Positions 43,901 through 58,900 of a stretch of 64,000 nt of DNA are shown here, piece by piece. Each line of letters starts with the position of its first letter. Within the stretch, counting starts at the first letter, position 1. The position numbers were made by a program, and so were the translations under genes. The stretch is from Atrina japonica (lineage: Eukaryota; Mollusca; Bivalvia; Pterioida; Pinnidae), in assembly GCA_030159075.1 (NCBI GenBank), contig BROG01000561.1, forward strand, positions 62,001 through 126,000, in the 5' to 3' direction. The notes under the pieces are model-generated. The model saw only the letters and a list, made by a program, of their open reading frames with translations. It made no database searches and was not told where the DNA came from.

Positions 43901-46900
43901 GATATATGTATATAATTTGAATATCTCTGTCTATGGACAATGTAAGTGTATTGTTAGATGCTTTGTTATGTCAGTATTTGTAAAATTACAGGTAACCTCA
44001 GGTGAGTACATTCAGATGAGTGGGAGAGCAGGAAGAAGAGGAATTGATGACCGAGGTATTGTCATACTGATGGTGGATGAAAAAATGAGTCCAGCAGCTG
44101 GGAAACAAATTGTCAAGGTAAGAATATATGTCTTTGTACATGTATGCATGTAATAATGAAGGTCAAGGTCAGTCAATAGTGTTGTAGTATGTCACAGACA
44201 TTTATTGTTAAGAAAGAGTATATGTCATATTGATTTTAAGTGTCATGATGTGTCAAGGTCATCTGTATCTTGGTAAAATTGTATGTCATAGTTACAAATG
44301 CCTTGGTGTATCAAGGTCTGTTTATATGTGTCAAGGTCATTTTATGTATGTCAAGGTAAGAGTTTACATAGATCTTATGTGACGATAATTATTTTCTAGG
44401 GTCAAGCAGACTCCCTGAATTCAGCGTTTCATCTCACATACAATATGGTGTTGAACTTACTGAGAGTTGAAGAAATCAATCCAGAGTATATGTTAGAAAG
44501 ATCATTTTACCAGTTCCAGAATTATGCTGCCATACCAGATCTTTGTGAAAGTAAGTTGTCTTTGTATTTACAAATGTAGGGGGAGGGGGTTTACATACTT
44601 TTTGGTAGATATCTGAGCATTTTGAACAGGAATAACCACGTTATTGTAGTTTATTTTACAAATAAACAAAGTAAAGATTTTGTAAGTATTTATTGATATA
44701 TTATAAAGTAAACATGCAGATTCTTGTTACAAGAATTTGGAGTTTTTTCTTGGAAAATTTGGAGACAAGACCAGAATCTAAATGATGCATTGTTAAAGTA
44801 TTCATACCAGTAAGACTGTATATGGATGATGACGAATGTGATATCTGTCAGGGCTCCAAATGTTAAATTTGGCAAATGCATTGCATGACATTTGTGTCTT
44901 CTGTGTACTGAAATTTTTGTTTACCTGTCGTTGAAAATAAAAGAGAAATATTTTTTGTAGTGTATTTTATTTTTTTAACACAGAGTTACGGAAGAAAGAG
45001 GAAGAATACAACGCAATGGTTGTCCCCAATGAGGATCAGGTGTCAACTTACTACAAGATTAGACAGCAGTTAGAAAACTTGAGTAATGAATTATTAACGT
45101 ATATCCAAAAACCACAGTATCTTTTACCATTCCTTCAACCTGGAAGACTAATCAGTGTAAGTACAGCATGTCACAAAAATATGATAACTAGTAATCACAC
45201 AGGTAATAGATAGATATATGATAACTAGTAATCACACAGGTAATAGATAGATATATGATAACTATTTAATCACACAGGTGATAGATATATGATAACTAGT
45301 AATCACACAGGTGATAGATATATGATAACTAGTAATCACACAGGTAATAGATAGATATATGATAACTAGTAATCACACAGGTAATAGATAGATATATGAT
45401 AACTAGTAATCACACAGGTAATAGATAGATATATGATAACTAGTAATCACAGAGGTAATAGATAGATATATGATAACTAGTAATCACACAAGTGATAGAT
45501 AGATATATGATAACTAGTAATCACACAGGTAATTGATAGATATATGATAACTAGTAATAACACTGGTAATAAATATGATAACTAGTAATCACATAGGTAA
45601 TAGATAGATATATGATAACTTGTAATCACACAGGTAATAGATAGATATATGATAACTAGTAATCACACAGGTAATAGATAGATATATGATAACTAGTAAT
45701 CACACAGGTAATAGATATATGATAACTAGTAATAACACAGGTAATAGATAGATATATGATAACTAGTAATCACACAGGTAATAGATATATGATAACTAGT
45801 AATCACACAGGTAATAGATAGATAGATGATAACTAGTTATCACACAGGTAATAGACCAATAACCCCATTTAAACACAGCTATAGAATTTAATCAATGTCA
45901 AGGTCACCCCTATTTAAAGAAAATTGTTCAGGAGGAGTATAGTTTCCACTAATGAACTTGAATTTATTTGCATGTTTTGATACAGATAACACAGATATTT
46001 GCTTCAAACTTTTTTGATGTTTAGGACTTGTTATATAGATAGCTTGATCATGCCCTTGATCAGGATTCAAATCCATGACCTTTTACTTGTAAGGTGGGTG
46101 CTCCTGACACTAGGCCACCAGCAGTAGTCCTCCTGTTATCAGTGGCTATATTTCTGATGTAAGGATACCTCTAGTTCTAGTTAAAATATGCTATTATTTG
46201 TCAGTTTTATAAAAATCTATGTAAAGTTGAAGTTGTTTATTTAGTCATTATTCCAACCAGACTTATTGTTTAAAATAGGTTAATCACCTTTCACTTTGAC
46301 TAATTGACAGGTAAAAAATGAAAATGACTCTTTTGGCTGGGGAGCTGTCATTAATTTTCAGAAGAAATCCAACCAGAGCAAGGTAGGATATGTATTCTTT
46401 ATGTTTCATGCAATATACATTGAGAGTACAACCTGTATTGTATTAGGTGTATAAAATATACAGTCATACTTGTCTATAAAAGTCACTCAAGGGAATTGGC
46501 AAAAGTAGCTGTTATAGACAGGTGGCCTTTATAAAGAGAATTATTCATTATAAAAAGTAAACAAAGGTTGTTTGAATGGCATGTAGAGGCAGATGTCCAT
46601 TATACAGAGGTGGTCTTTAATACAAGTTTGACTGTAAGTCTTTACAAATTGTAACTCCTGTCAATGTTTGTTACACTGTACATGTGTATGTCTATATGTT
46701 AAATGTAACTTTGTACTGTGTTTGTAGGTTAATACAATGTTTATAGGTCAATATAATCAGTGTTACATTGTGTATAAATATATGCAGTGTAGGTCTATAT
46801 AATCAGTGCTACATTGTGTATAAATATATGTAGTAATCAGGTCAATAAATATAATCAGTGTAACGTCAATATAACACATTGTGTATAAATATATGCAGTG

Positions 46901-49900
46901 TACGTCAATATAATCAGTGTTTATAAATACATTGTGTATAAATATATGCAGTGTAGGTCAATATAATCAGTGTTACATTGTGTATAAATATATGCAGTGT
47001 ACGTCAATATAATCAGTGTTACATTGTGTATAAATATATGCAGTGTAGGTCCATATAATCAGTGCTACATTGTGTATAAATATATGCAGTGTAGGTCAAT
47101 ATAATCAGTGCTACATTGTGTATAAATATATGCAGTGTAGGTCTATATAATCAGTGTTACATTGTGTATAAATATATGCAGTGTAGGTCAATATAATCAG
47201 TGTTACATTGTGTATAAATATATGCAGTGTAGGTCCATATAATCAGTGCTACATTGTGTGTAAATATATGCAGTGTAGGTCCATATAATCAGTGCTACAT
47301 TGTGTGTAAATATATGCAGTGTAGGTCCATATAATCAGTGTTACATTGTGTATAAATATATGCAGTGTAGGTCAATATAATCAATGCTACATTGTGTATA
47401 AATATATGCAGTGTAGGTCCATATAATCAGTGTTACATTGTGTATAAATATATGCAGTGTAGGTCCATATAATCAGTGTTACATTGTGTATAAATATATG
47501 CAGTGTAGGTCCATATAATCAGTGCTACATTGTGTATAAATAATCAGTGTTACATTGTGTATAAATATATTCAGTGTAGGTCTATAATAGTGTTACATTG
47601 TGTTACATTGTGTATAAAGTGTTACATATATATGCAGTGTAGGTCCATATAATCAGTGTTACATTGTGTATAAATATATGCAGTGTAGGTCTATATAATC
47701 AGTGCTACATTGTGTATAAATATATGCAGTGTAGGTCCATATAATCAGTGTTACATTGTGTATAAATATATGCAGTGTAGGTCCATATAATCAGTGTTAC
47801 ATTGTGTATAAATATATGCAGTGTAGGTCCATATAATCAGTGTTACATTGTGTATAAATATATGCAGTGTAGGTCCATATAATCAGTGTTACATTGTGTA
47901 TAAATATATGCAGTGTAGGTCAATATAATCAGTGTTACATTGTGTATAAATATATGCAGTGTAGGTCAATATAATCAGTGTTACATTGTGTATAAATATA
48001 TGTAGTGTAGGTCTATATAATCAGTGTTACATTGTGTATAAATATATGTAGTGTACGTCTATATAATCAGTGTTACATTGTGTATAAATATATGCAGTGT
48101 ACGTCTATATAATCAGTGTTACATTGTGTATAAATATATGCAGTGTACGTCTATATAATCAGTGCTACATTGTGTATAAATATATGCAGTGTACGTCAAT
48201 ATAATCAGTGCTACATTGTGTATAAATATATGCAGTGTACACGTCAATATAATCAGTGTTACATTGTGTATAAATATATGCAGTGTAGGTCTATATAATC
48301 AGTGTATAATCAGTGTTACATTGTGTATAAATATATGCAGTGTAGGTCTATATAATCAGTGTTACATTGTGTATAAATATATGCAGTGTAGGTCCATATA
48401 ATCAGTGTTACATTGTGTATAAATATATGCAGTGTAGGTCAATATAATCAGTGCTACATTGTGTATAAATATATGCAGTGTAGGTCAATATAATCAGTGT
48501 TACATTGTGTATAAATATATGCAGTATGCAGTGTAGGTCTATATAATCAGTGCTACATTGTGTATATAAATATATGCAGTGTAGGTCCATATAATCAGTG
48601 TTACATTGTGTATAAGGTCCATATATCATGCATTGTGTAAGGTCCATATAATCAGTGTTACATTGTGTATAAATATATGCAGTGTAGGTTCATATAATCA
48701 GTGCTACATTGTGTATAAATATATGCAGTGTAGGTTCATATAATCAGTGCTACATTGTGTATAAATATATGCAGTGTACGTCCATATAATCAGTGTTACA
48801 TTGTGTATAAATATATGCAGTGTACGTCCATATAATCAGTGTTACATTGTGTATAAATATATGCAGTGTAGGTCCATATAATCATTGTGTATAAATTACA
48901 TCGTGTGTAAATATATGCAGTGTATCAGTGTTACATTTTGTATAAATATATTCAGTGTAGGTCCATATAATCAGTGTTACATCGTGTGTAAATATATGCA
49001 GTGTAGGTCCATATAATCCTACATTGTGTTACATCGTGTGTAAATATATGCAGTGTAGGTCCATATAATCAGTGTTACATCGTGTGTAAATATATGCAGT
49101 GTAGGTCCATATAATCAGTGTTACATCGTGTGTAAATATATGCAGTGTAGGTCCATATAATCAGTGTTACATCGTGTATAAATATATGCAGTGTAGGTCC
49201 ATATAATCAGTGTTACATCGTGTATAAATATATGCAGTGTAGGTCCATATAATCAGTGTTACATTGTGTATAAATATATGCAGTGTAGGTCCATATAATC
49301 AGTGCTACATTGTGTATAAATATATACAGTATAGGTCAATATAATCAGTGCTACATTGTGTATAAATATATGCAGTGTAGGTCCATATAATCAGTGTTAC
49401 ATTGTGTATAAATATATGCAGTGTAGGTCCATATAATCAGTGTTACATTGTGTATAAATATATGCAGTATAGGTCAATATAATCAGTGCTACATTGTGTA
49501 TAAATATATACAGTATAGGTCAATATAATCAGTGCTACATTGTGTATAAATATATACAGTGTAGGTCAATATAATCAGTGCTACATTGTGTATAAATATA
49601 TGTAGTATAGGTCAATATAATCAGTGTTACATTGTGTATAAATATATGCAGTGTATGTCAATATAATCAGTGTTACATTGTGTATAAATATATGCAGTGT
49701 ACGTCCATATAATCAGTGTTACATTGTGTATAAATATATGCAGTATAGGTCTATATAATCAGTGTTACATTGTGTATAAATATATGCAGTGTAGGTCCAT
49801 ATAATCAGTGTTACATTGTGTATAAATATATGCAGTGTACGTCAATATAATCAGTGTTACATTGTGTATAAATATATGCAGTGTAGGTCTATATAATCAG

Positions 49901-52900
49901 TGTTACATTGTGTATAAATAATAATATATGCAGTGTACGTCAATATAATCAGTGTTACATTGTGTATAAATATATGCAGTATAGGTCCATATAATCAGTG
50001 TTACATTGTGTATAAATATATGCAATATTGTTTTTAAATCTTTACAATGTGTTGAAGTCTAGCAGATCAGATCTCACTTTTCCTGAATGTGTAAATAAAC
50101 CAGTTCAGTGTGTAAATGAATACAGAGGAACCTGTGTTGAAGGACCATCCCATCAGCCACTAAAATGTGGTCTCTCAACATAGGTATTATTCAAAGGATT
50201 ATTTAACCAAGTGATTTTCAAACTGTGGTCTCAAAAGACAGATGACCTTTCGTGAGAGTGGTCTCTCAACACAGGTGATCTCAAAAAAGTTATTTTTTTA
50301 AAAGGATTATTTAACCATGTGCTTTTAAAATGTAGTTTCAAAAGACAGGTGGACTTTTATGAGTGGTCTTATAAGACAGGTTCCACTGTACTCAATTCAT
50401 TTGCAACACTACATAATTTGATGTATAAAGTTTTTCTTTTTATAAAACCTATACATTGTATGTTTACAAAATTGCTGCATCCCTTACTTTGTTTACTATA
50501 AAGTGCCTTTTTCAAGCTATTTCTCTACAGAATAATTTCAGAAGAAACTGATGTGACATTAAAATGTTTTCAGGCAAGTCAAGAGTCTGGTCCAGTGTAC
50601 GTTGTAGAAGTACTACTAAATCTTACGAAAGAGAGTGCTAGAAGTAAAGATTCTGCAGCAATCAAACCTTGTCCACCTGGCGAGAGAGGTGAAATGCAGG
50701 TAAAAAGAAATTGATATTCTAAATAATAGCATTAACAATACAGAATATATACTTACTTCAGTGATATCTATGTACATAAGAGACATGCAGATTTTTGTCA
50801 CATTAGCCATGGAGTCACTTAACACAGACAAGACTTAACGCTGTTACCAAAACCTGTTTTGGTCAGACCTAATATTAGAGAGGCTTTTTGATCATTTCTT
50901 TGTCAAACACTTGGTGCAGAAATTGAAAGCCATGGTTTTTTGCTTAAACATTTAAACAGAAATCTCTTGTTATAATAGGTATAGCATGTTAACGACCATT
51001 CTGCCGGCCTGGGTTTTCTCCGTGTACTCTGCTTTCTTTCCACAGTTGGCATTCCTTTCCTCCCTCACACCAACACCAGAGACATTGATAAATGTTATAT
51101 GATAGATTATCAATTATTGTTGGATATATTTAGTATATTGTTGTAACTATGTCTTGTTTTTCTTTCTAAATTTACAGCCCTGATTTCAATCATATGTTTT
51201 AATACAATATTTCTTTGATTTAGGTTTGAAAAGTCAAAACTAGTGTACTGGTCAGTGTATGTATATTTCTATTTGTTCTTTATATTTCAGGTTGTACCCA
51301 TTTTAGCACATTTGATTCAAGGTATAAGTGCAGTAAGGTTATACATACCTGGAGATCTGAGACCTCTGGACAATCGACAAAGTGTATTGAAATCTATACA
51401 GGTAAGACAAAGTGTGTTGAAATCTATGCAGGTAAGAGGAATAGTTTTTTCCAAAATACAGATAGAATTATTCAAATTTGATAAGGATATGCATTTTGTT
51501 GAACATTTTGAAATGATGTAACTATTTCATATTTTGATATGTATATTCATAATCATCTATTGGGACTCTTACCAAAAGTGGGTTCTAGTTTGTTCCATGA
51601 GTAATTAGGTGTCCAAATGCCGACACACTGTCACCTGCTCTTAGTTGGGTTCCTTCCCATAATTCAACATTATTATCTTTACATACACAGCCAAAAAATT
51701 GAATTGGAAAATTGAAAACTGAATTGGCTATAAAACTGATCAGAAACAAAAAAAATATTGAATTTTCAAAATAAAAAATGAATCTTTTGTTTATACTGAA
51801 AGTATTTTGCAACTTCTGGAACAGTGAACAAACCGTGCTAGTGCTAGTGTGTTCTGTACCAATGGTAAGTGCCCTTACTGCATTAAGAAAATTGTTGACC
51901 TTTTCTGTTTTTTTTCCTTGTAAGTGACATTCCAAACCAGAACTACTCTCAGTCTTTAGAACTGGTGTAGTCATGATTGAGTCTATGTAATGTGACAGAA
52001 ATGATACAGATGCAATGTTTGATTCTAACCAAATTCGTTTTTAAATTTTAACAGGAAGTTCAAAAAAGATTTCCTGATGGATTGCCATTGTTAGATCCTA
52101 TTGAAGATATGAACATCAAAGAGAAAGGCTTAAAGGAAGTTGTCAAGGTATGTGATGATGGATTCCTGTTTGTAAATACAGTGGAACATCGCAGTAAAGA
52201 CCACCTGACTGTCTTAAATTGGTTTGATTAGTTTGGTGCTATCTTAAGTAAGGTACTGCACTTAATATTAGTCAATAGACTGGAAATTTATGGTCTAAAA
52301 TGTCAGATAGTCTCCTAAATGAGGGGTTCCACTGTATTCCAGAATCACACCAAATATGGTTACCTCATACTTATAGAGAGTATATAGATATCATTTGTAC
52401 ACATCTAATTTATCAGATTGCTGTATGATGCAACTGATCTTTAAAGACAAAGATTTTTAAATCATTACTAGTTTTCTTGTTTGTGATCATTTTTTTGTGT
52501 TTTATTTGCCATTTTAAGTTTATCCAAGAAATCTCGGAAGTTTGTGATGCCAAAATGATAATTGTTCAGTTTTGTACAAGATTTGTACAAGTTTTGTACA
52601 AGATTTGACAGTTCTGGGATTATTCACACACTTTTCCAAATGGGGTCTTGGCCTTTTGAATTGGGAATTTTAGCAACATTTTATTGAAATTGGGAAAATA
52701 CAAGAATCTCCACAAATTCATTGTCATTTGACTTCACTTGACAGATTTTCATTACAAATTGGGGAAAATGCATTTTTTTTTTGCATTAGGAATAAGGCCT
52801 TATTTCAGCCCCTGTGATAGGATGGAAAATCCCTGAAATTACATATGAATTTTATGAAAGAAAAAGAAAGTTTTTGTTTTATGTGTTTTTGCTGATTTTG

Positions 52901-55900
52901 AGTTATTTTATACTACAATTGTATGAGCATCTTAAATGATGATAAAATATCAAACTATTTCCTCTCAAAAAGTACGCTTTTGTTATAAGACATACAAAGT
53001 AAGTGCAGATAGTTAAAATTTACACAATTAAAACTAAAAAAGGTTTTTAACTGTCACAGAACATTTTCAGCAATGAATATGAGGGCATTTTTTCAAGAAA
53101 GTTAAAAACAAAATTATAAAACTCTAATTTCTGATAAAATTAATTTTTGAAAAAAAAATAAGAATACAAAGTTCTCCATTCTAAAACTCTAAAATTCTGC
53201 GGTTTCAACCAGAGGACATTCTATTTCCCAAAATTCATAGAAGTTTAGAATTAATCTAGATAATATTTTATGTATTTGCTACTTCAAATTTATATAAAAC
53301 TCCAAACCGTGCTCACTTTCAAGGCTTTGCATTACTTCATATAATCGGTCCCCTACCAGTGAATCTTAGGTGGCTATAGGTTTTGTCTGTGTCCGTTTGT
53401 CTTATGAAGGTTTTTGTTAAAGGTTCTGTAATACTTCACCACGATATGCTAAATTATGGTCTCACAGATATGGGACACAATATTAATTCATCAATAATCA
53501 CAGAAGGCTTGTTTATTTCAGAAAACAGAAGCATTTGAACAGAGAATGTATTCCCATCCATTACATAAAGATCCTAAGTTGGATGAATTGTACATGTCAT
53601 ATGAGAAAAAGGCAAAGGTAGGGTGTTTGTATTATGTCATGCTTCTATAAATGTCACAATTTAGTGATAGTTACTGTTGCCCTGGTGATTTAGATATAAA
53701 CATAATAATGTATTAAACATATATCATATTTCAACTGACCTTGAAGACTTGATTACTTCTATTCTAGAGATAGTAAGTACTTCCATTCATACATTAAGTC
53801 ATATAAATGATCATCATTTTCCCCTCGCAGGTGAAGTTTGGCGGTTATACAGTGTTTGGCCCAGTTCCTACACATTTCAACAGAATGTTACGGAACCGGA
53901 TATAGGTGTATTTATGTCAATATCTGGGAGGAGTTTGTTTTTATTCCACTTTATTTAGAGGTATTGCCGTTTGTTCTGCGGGGTTTCATATCACATTTGA
54001 TGATCAGTTATTATAACCATTATTGTTACTGTTATTATTATGAAAGAAATCTGAATAACACTTTACAGATTGGTAGTGAAATCAAGGCAATAAAGGCAGA
54101 ACTGAAGAAAAAGAAATCGCTATTACAGATGGATGAACTAAAATGTCGTAAACGCGTTTTACGCAGGCTCGGATACTGTACAGCATCAGACGTCATAGAA
54201 ATGAAGGGACGAGTAGCTTGTGAGATTAGCAGGTCGGTAATAGATGATGTCCATCACAAAGTGACAGAAGGATATAAAATATGATTGGTTGTTTATAATA
54301 CAAAAATGACATGTACAAGATCTAACTGATTTGAATCAGGGTGAAAAATAAAATTTCCAAATCCAGTTCAGGAGAGAGACTTAAACTGGAGATAAATAAA
54401 CTTAGTTAACTCATATATGCCTAAAAACACATTTGGGTTGGTCTATGTCATTTATTTCAGTATAGTCCATTATATACATTTTGTATCTCCCTCACACCAC
54501 TACTTTCATATACAAACCAGATTTGATATTGTTAAACTTCATGTTTTAAAAAGTTAACATTTATTTGACCTTTTATTTGAGAACTTTATTTTTGAATTTG
54601 CAAAATAACAGTATCTCATCTCATATTTTGTGGAAGTGCATGTGTTACCAAACATTAAATTGACAGATAAGTATTACCTGACATTGTATTGACAGACAAG
54701 TGTTACCTGACATTGTATTGACAGATAAGTGTTATATTGACTGACAAGTGTTACCTGACATTATATTGACAGACAAGTGTTATCTGACATTATATGGACA
54801 GACAAGTGTTATATTGACTAACAAGTGTTACTTGACATTATATTGACAGACAAGTGTTACTTGACATTATATTGACAGACAAGTGTTACTTGACATTATA
54901 TGGACAGATAAGTGTTACCTGACATTATATTGACAGATAAGTATTACCTGACATTGTATTGAAAGATAAGTATTACCTGACATTGTATTGACAGATAAGT
55001 GTTATATTGACAGACAAGTGTTACCTGACATTGTATTGACAGATAAGTATTACCTGACATTGTATTGACAGATAAGTATTACCTGACATTGTATTGACAG
55101 ATAAGTGTTACCTGACATTGTATTGACAGATAAGTGTTATATTGACAGACAAGTGTTACCTGACATTGTATTGACAGATAAGTATTACCTGACATTGTAT
55201 TGACAGATAAGTGTTACCTGACATTGTATTGACAGATAAGTGTTATATTGACAGACAAGTGTTACCTGACATTGTATTGACAGATAAGTGTTACTTGACA
55301 TTGTATTGACAGATAAGTGTTATATTGACTGACAAGTTGTATTGACAGACATAAGTATTACCTGACATTGTATTGACAGACAAGTATTACCTGACATTGT
55401 ATTGACAGATAAGTATTACCTGACATTGTATTGACAGATAAGTGTTATATTGACAGACAAGTCATACCTGACATTGTATTGACAGATAAGTGTTACCTGA
55501 CATTGTATTGACTAAGATATACGTGTTATATTGACGACAAGTATTACCTGACATTGTATTCCACAGATAAGTGTTATATCCTGACATTGTATTGACAGAT
55601 AAGTGTTACCCGATCCGATTGTATTGCACAGATAAGTGTTATATTGACAGAGGTAAACTATTCACTGACATTGTATTGACAGATAAGTGTTATATTGACA
55701 GACAATGTCAACCTTCCGACATTTTATTGTCAGTATAATAGTGTTATATTGACAGACAAGTGTTACCTGACATTGTATTGACAGATAAGTGTTATATTGA
55801 CAGACAAGTATTACCTGACATTGTATTGACAGATAAGTGTTATATTGACAGACAAGTGTTACCTGACATTATATTGACAGATAAGTGTTACCTGACATTA

Positions 55901-58900
55901 TATTGACAGACAAGTGTTACCTGACATTATATTGACAGACAAGTGTTACCTGACATTATATTAACAAACAAGTGTTACCAGACATTATATTGACAGACAA
56001 GTGTTTCCTGACATTATATTGACAGACAAGTGTTACTTGACATTATATTGACAGACAAGTGTTACCAGACATTATATTGACAGACAAGTGTTTCCTGACA
56101 TTATATTAACAAACAAGTGTTACAGACAAGTGTTATATTAACAAACAAGTGTTACCTGACAATACATTGACAGACAAGTGTTACCTGACATTTTATTTAT
56201 AGAACATTGATATTCTGTAATTTTACTACAGGACATGTTTTAGCTGACATCTCATTTATAGAAAATATAAAAAATATAATGTCCAACATTTTCTTTACAA
56301 AAAATGTGTTATCAGATATTTCGGTTTTGAATATTTGTTATCTAAAACTTTTTTATATGAGTTCGCATTTCGTAAACCCATGCTCCCTTATTGACAGAGT
56401 TATTGTTCTTTATTAATTTCGGTGAAATATTTCTGTCAGCACTCCAACAAGTTTATTTCTCTATGGAATTTCATGAAACTTGATACAAAGGTTTACAATG
56501 GTAATATTTCAGACTAGTTGGCGTTTTGTAACCCACGCTCCCCTATTTACAGTTTATTGTCCTTTGTTTATTTCATTGAAATATTTCTGTCAGCGTTCTA
56601 TCAAATTTATTTCTAGACAGAATTTCACGAAACTTCATGTGATTGTATGTTTGGATGTGCACAATGTATGTTGTGATCATAAAAAAAGATTGCATCTATA
56701 TCATACTGAGGCTTCTGATTGGTTGAAATTTCAACATTGCCCGATTTTGATCAAATTTGGAAATTATGGGTATTTAAGGATTGCAATTTCAATTATACGA
56801 GTTTCTTTGCTGTCTATGGTAAACAGAGGCTTTTGATTGGTAGAAATTTTAACATTGTCCTATTTTGATGAAATTTAGAGTTCATGGGTATTGAGGAATT
56901 GTGATTTCAATATGGATATTGTTGCTGTCTATGGCAAACTTGAGTTTTCTGATTGTTCAAAATTTAAGCATTGTCAGACTGATAAAATTTGAAATTATTT
57001 CTCAACGGAATTTTCACGAAACTTTTATCATTCCAGTATACAGGTATTATACAATATTTCCATTGTGAGGGGATTAGTATCACTTGTAATGCCTTGTTTA
57101 CAATACAGATGTTCTCTAACATTTTCACAGTTCAGACACTAATCATTCCATGTTTCTCTATTTTAGTGGAGATGAATTGCTACTGACAGAGTTACTTTTA
57201 AATGGCGTATTCAATGATTTAACAGTCCAGCAGTGTTGTGCTCTCATTAGCTGTTTTGTCTTTCAAGAGAAAGCATCAGAGATGCCAAAGTTAACAGAGG
57301 CTCTGTCTGGTCCTCTGAGAATCATGCAGGTAAGTTGTAGTCTTGGTAGTCGTGGGTACAGGTAATTATCGTATATACTTGTCTATAAGCGGATTTGTCT
57401 GTAAGTCGGAGGTAGACTTTAGGCCTAAATTCTTTGGATTTGCCTATGACCCACCTTTATGTCTGAGAACTGTAAGATATCAATTTTCTGCTGACTCCCT
57501 GTTCACATTGTTTTTCAGGATACCGCGAGGAGGATTGCAAGAGTTAGTCGCGAGGCTAAAGTAGATATAGACGAGGAAGTTTATGTTGAGTCATTCCGGC
57601 CACATATGATGGACATTGTCAATGCTTGGTGTAATGGCTGCTCATTTGCACAGATTTGTAAAATGACTGACATATTTGAAGGTTTGTAAATTTCTTATTA
57701 GAAACTGATTCATTTTATTTTGTTTTATATCATTCTTATTCAGAATATAGTACTCTTTTTAGATTTTATGGTTAAATTTTTACCTATTCATAATAATATT
57801 TGTTTAGAAGAAATTTGTACCTTTTGATATAGGTACAGCCAAACCTTACATGAAAGGCTATATCTGTATAAAGGACACCTGGCTATAAAGGTCATTCAAC
57901 CATAACCTTTGTTAATTTTTTTATAATAAATAAATCTCTTTATAAAAAGCATCTGTCTATAACAGTTACTTTAACATCATACAACACATGACATTTGAGA
58001 TAAGCTCTGATTTTGTTTGTTTTTAACGGTTATTTTACATTCCATCACAAATTTTCACTTACATTGAGATGTCACCAGCTGTAGATGAAGTGATACAAAT
58101 TTTGGCCAGTGCTATAGAATGATGCGAATGCAGAGAGGATTCTTTCATGTGCCACGTCTTCCGCAGCATGGAACCTCAGTTTTAGGTTTCACCTGAAAGG
58201 CCTGTGACTTTTACTTTGTATGCTGAGTGTTTGGCAGAGGAACAGTCACTTCCATTTTTAAAGTGTTTGGTATGTCCTGTGTCTGATAATCAAACCGAGG
58301 ACACTCTGCTTGTGAGTCAAATGCTCTAAACTGATTGTTTCCATCATTGGTCTTTTTTCCCCTCACCATTTTGTTCTTCATGAAATATTTTGTCTTTATA
58401 GGTAGCATTATTCGTTGTATGAGAAGACTGGAGGAAACTCTACGACAGATGTGTCAGGCGGCTAAAGCCATAGGAAATACAGAACTGGAAAATAAATTTG
58501 CTGAAGGTATATACACATTCATTTCTGTCATCATTTGTGAATATACATTTTGAGCCACAAAAAAGAAAGAAGTAGATGACATTAAAAAAAATAAGTTTAC
58601 TTTGTTATGGCAAGTGTTTCTGCATGTAAATTGTATTCTGACATTGATAGTGTGATAGATTTGTATTAGCTACCAATATTTTTATTTTTTACTTTTGAGT
58701 GTAAAAACAAATTTACACACTTATTTTCACTATTAAAACAAGGTCTTTAACTTATAAACCCCTGAAAACAATGGAATCTTCTGCAAATCAATAACTTTGA
58801 CCTGTCCAAATATGTCTTTAAGGGTAAATGGGTTAAGAGTGCCTACTTGGAAACATTTCGAGTGAAGAATAACTGCATGATTTTGACTGGAATGAGAAGT

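Larger units (their letters stand above)
39573..44117 (+). other. MTREX: MTREX coding exons 8-14, RecA2 helicase domain
   Basis: Exons 39573-39671, 40210-40312, 41234-41368, 42560-42639, 42835-42945, 43132-43233 and 43992-44117, residues 282-533. Sequence includes [20 protein letters not shown], an RGRRGGM basic patch, [54 protein letters not shown] and [15 protein letters not shown]. The last block holds the arginine-finger motif VI. All ATP/RNA motifs are intact, so the enzyme should be active. Confidence 0.93.
44400..51401 (+). other. MTREX: MTREX coding exons 15-19, winged helix and arch/KOW
   Basis: Exons 44400-44550, 44984-45156, 46311-46382, 50574-50699 and 51291-51401, residues 534-744. 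Contains [20 protein letters not shown] (winged helix), the arch stalk with [11 protein letters not shown], the KOW segment [10 protein letters not shown] + [16 protein letters not shown], and [20 protein letters not shown]. The KOW domain of MTR4 binds RNA and adaptor proteins with arch-interacting motifs. The acidic/Lys-rich loop in exon 18 differs strongly from human, as is usual there. Confidence 0.9.

Noticed and set aside
51585..51974. 129-codon minus-strand ORF
   Set aside because: It lies in MTREX intron 19, shows no recognisable domain and has low-complexity Phe/Ile-rich text typical of AT-rich intron sequence.
56480..56836. 118-codon plus-strand ORF
   Set aside because: It lies in MTREX intron 22 within degenerate repeated text (TTTCATTGAAATATTTCTGTC). 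No protein family is recognised.
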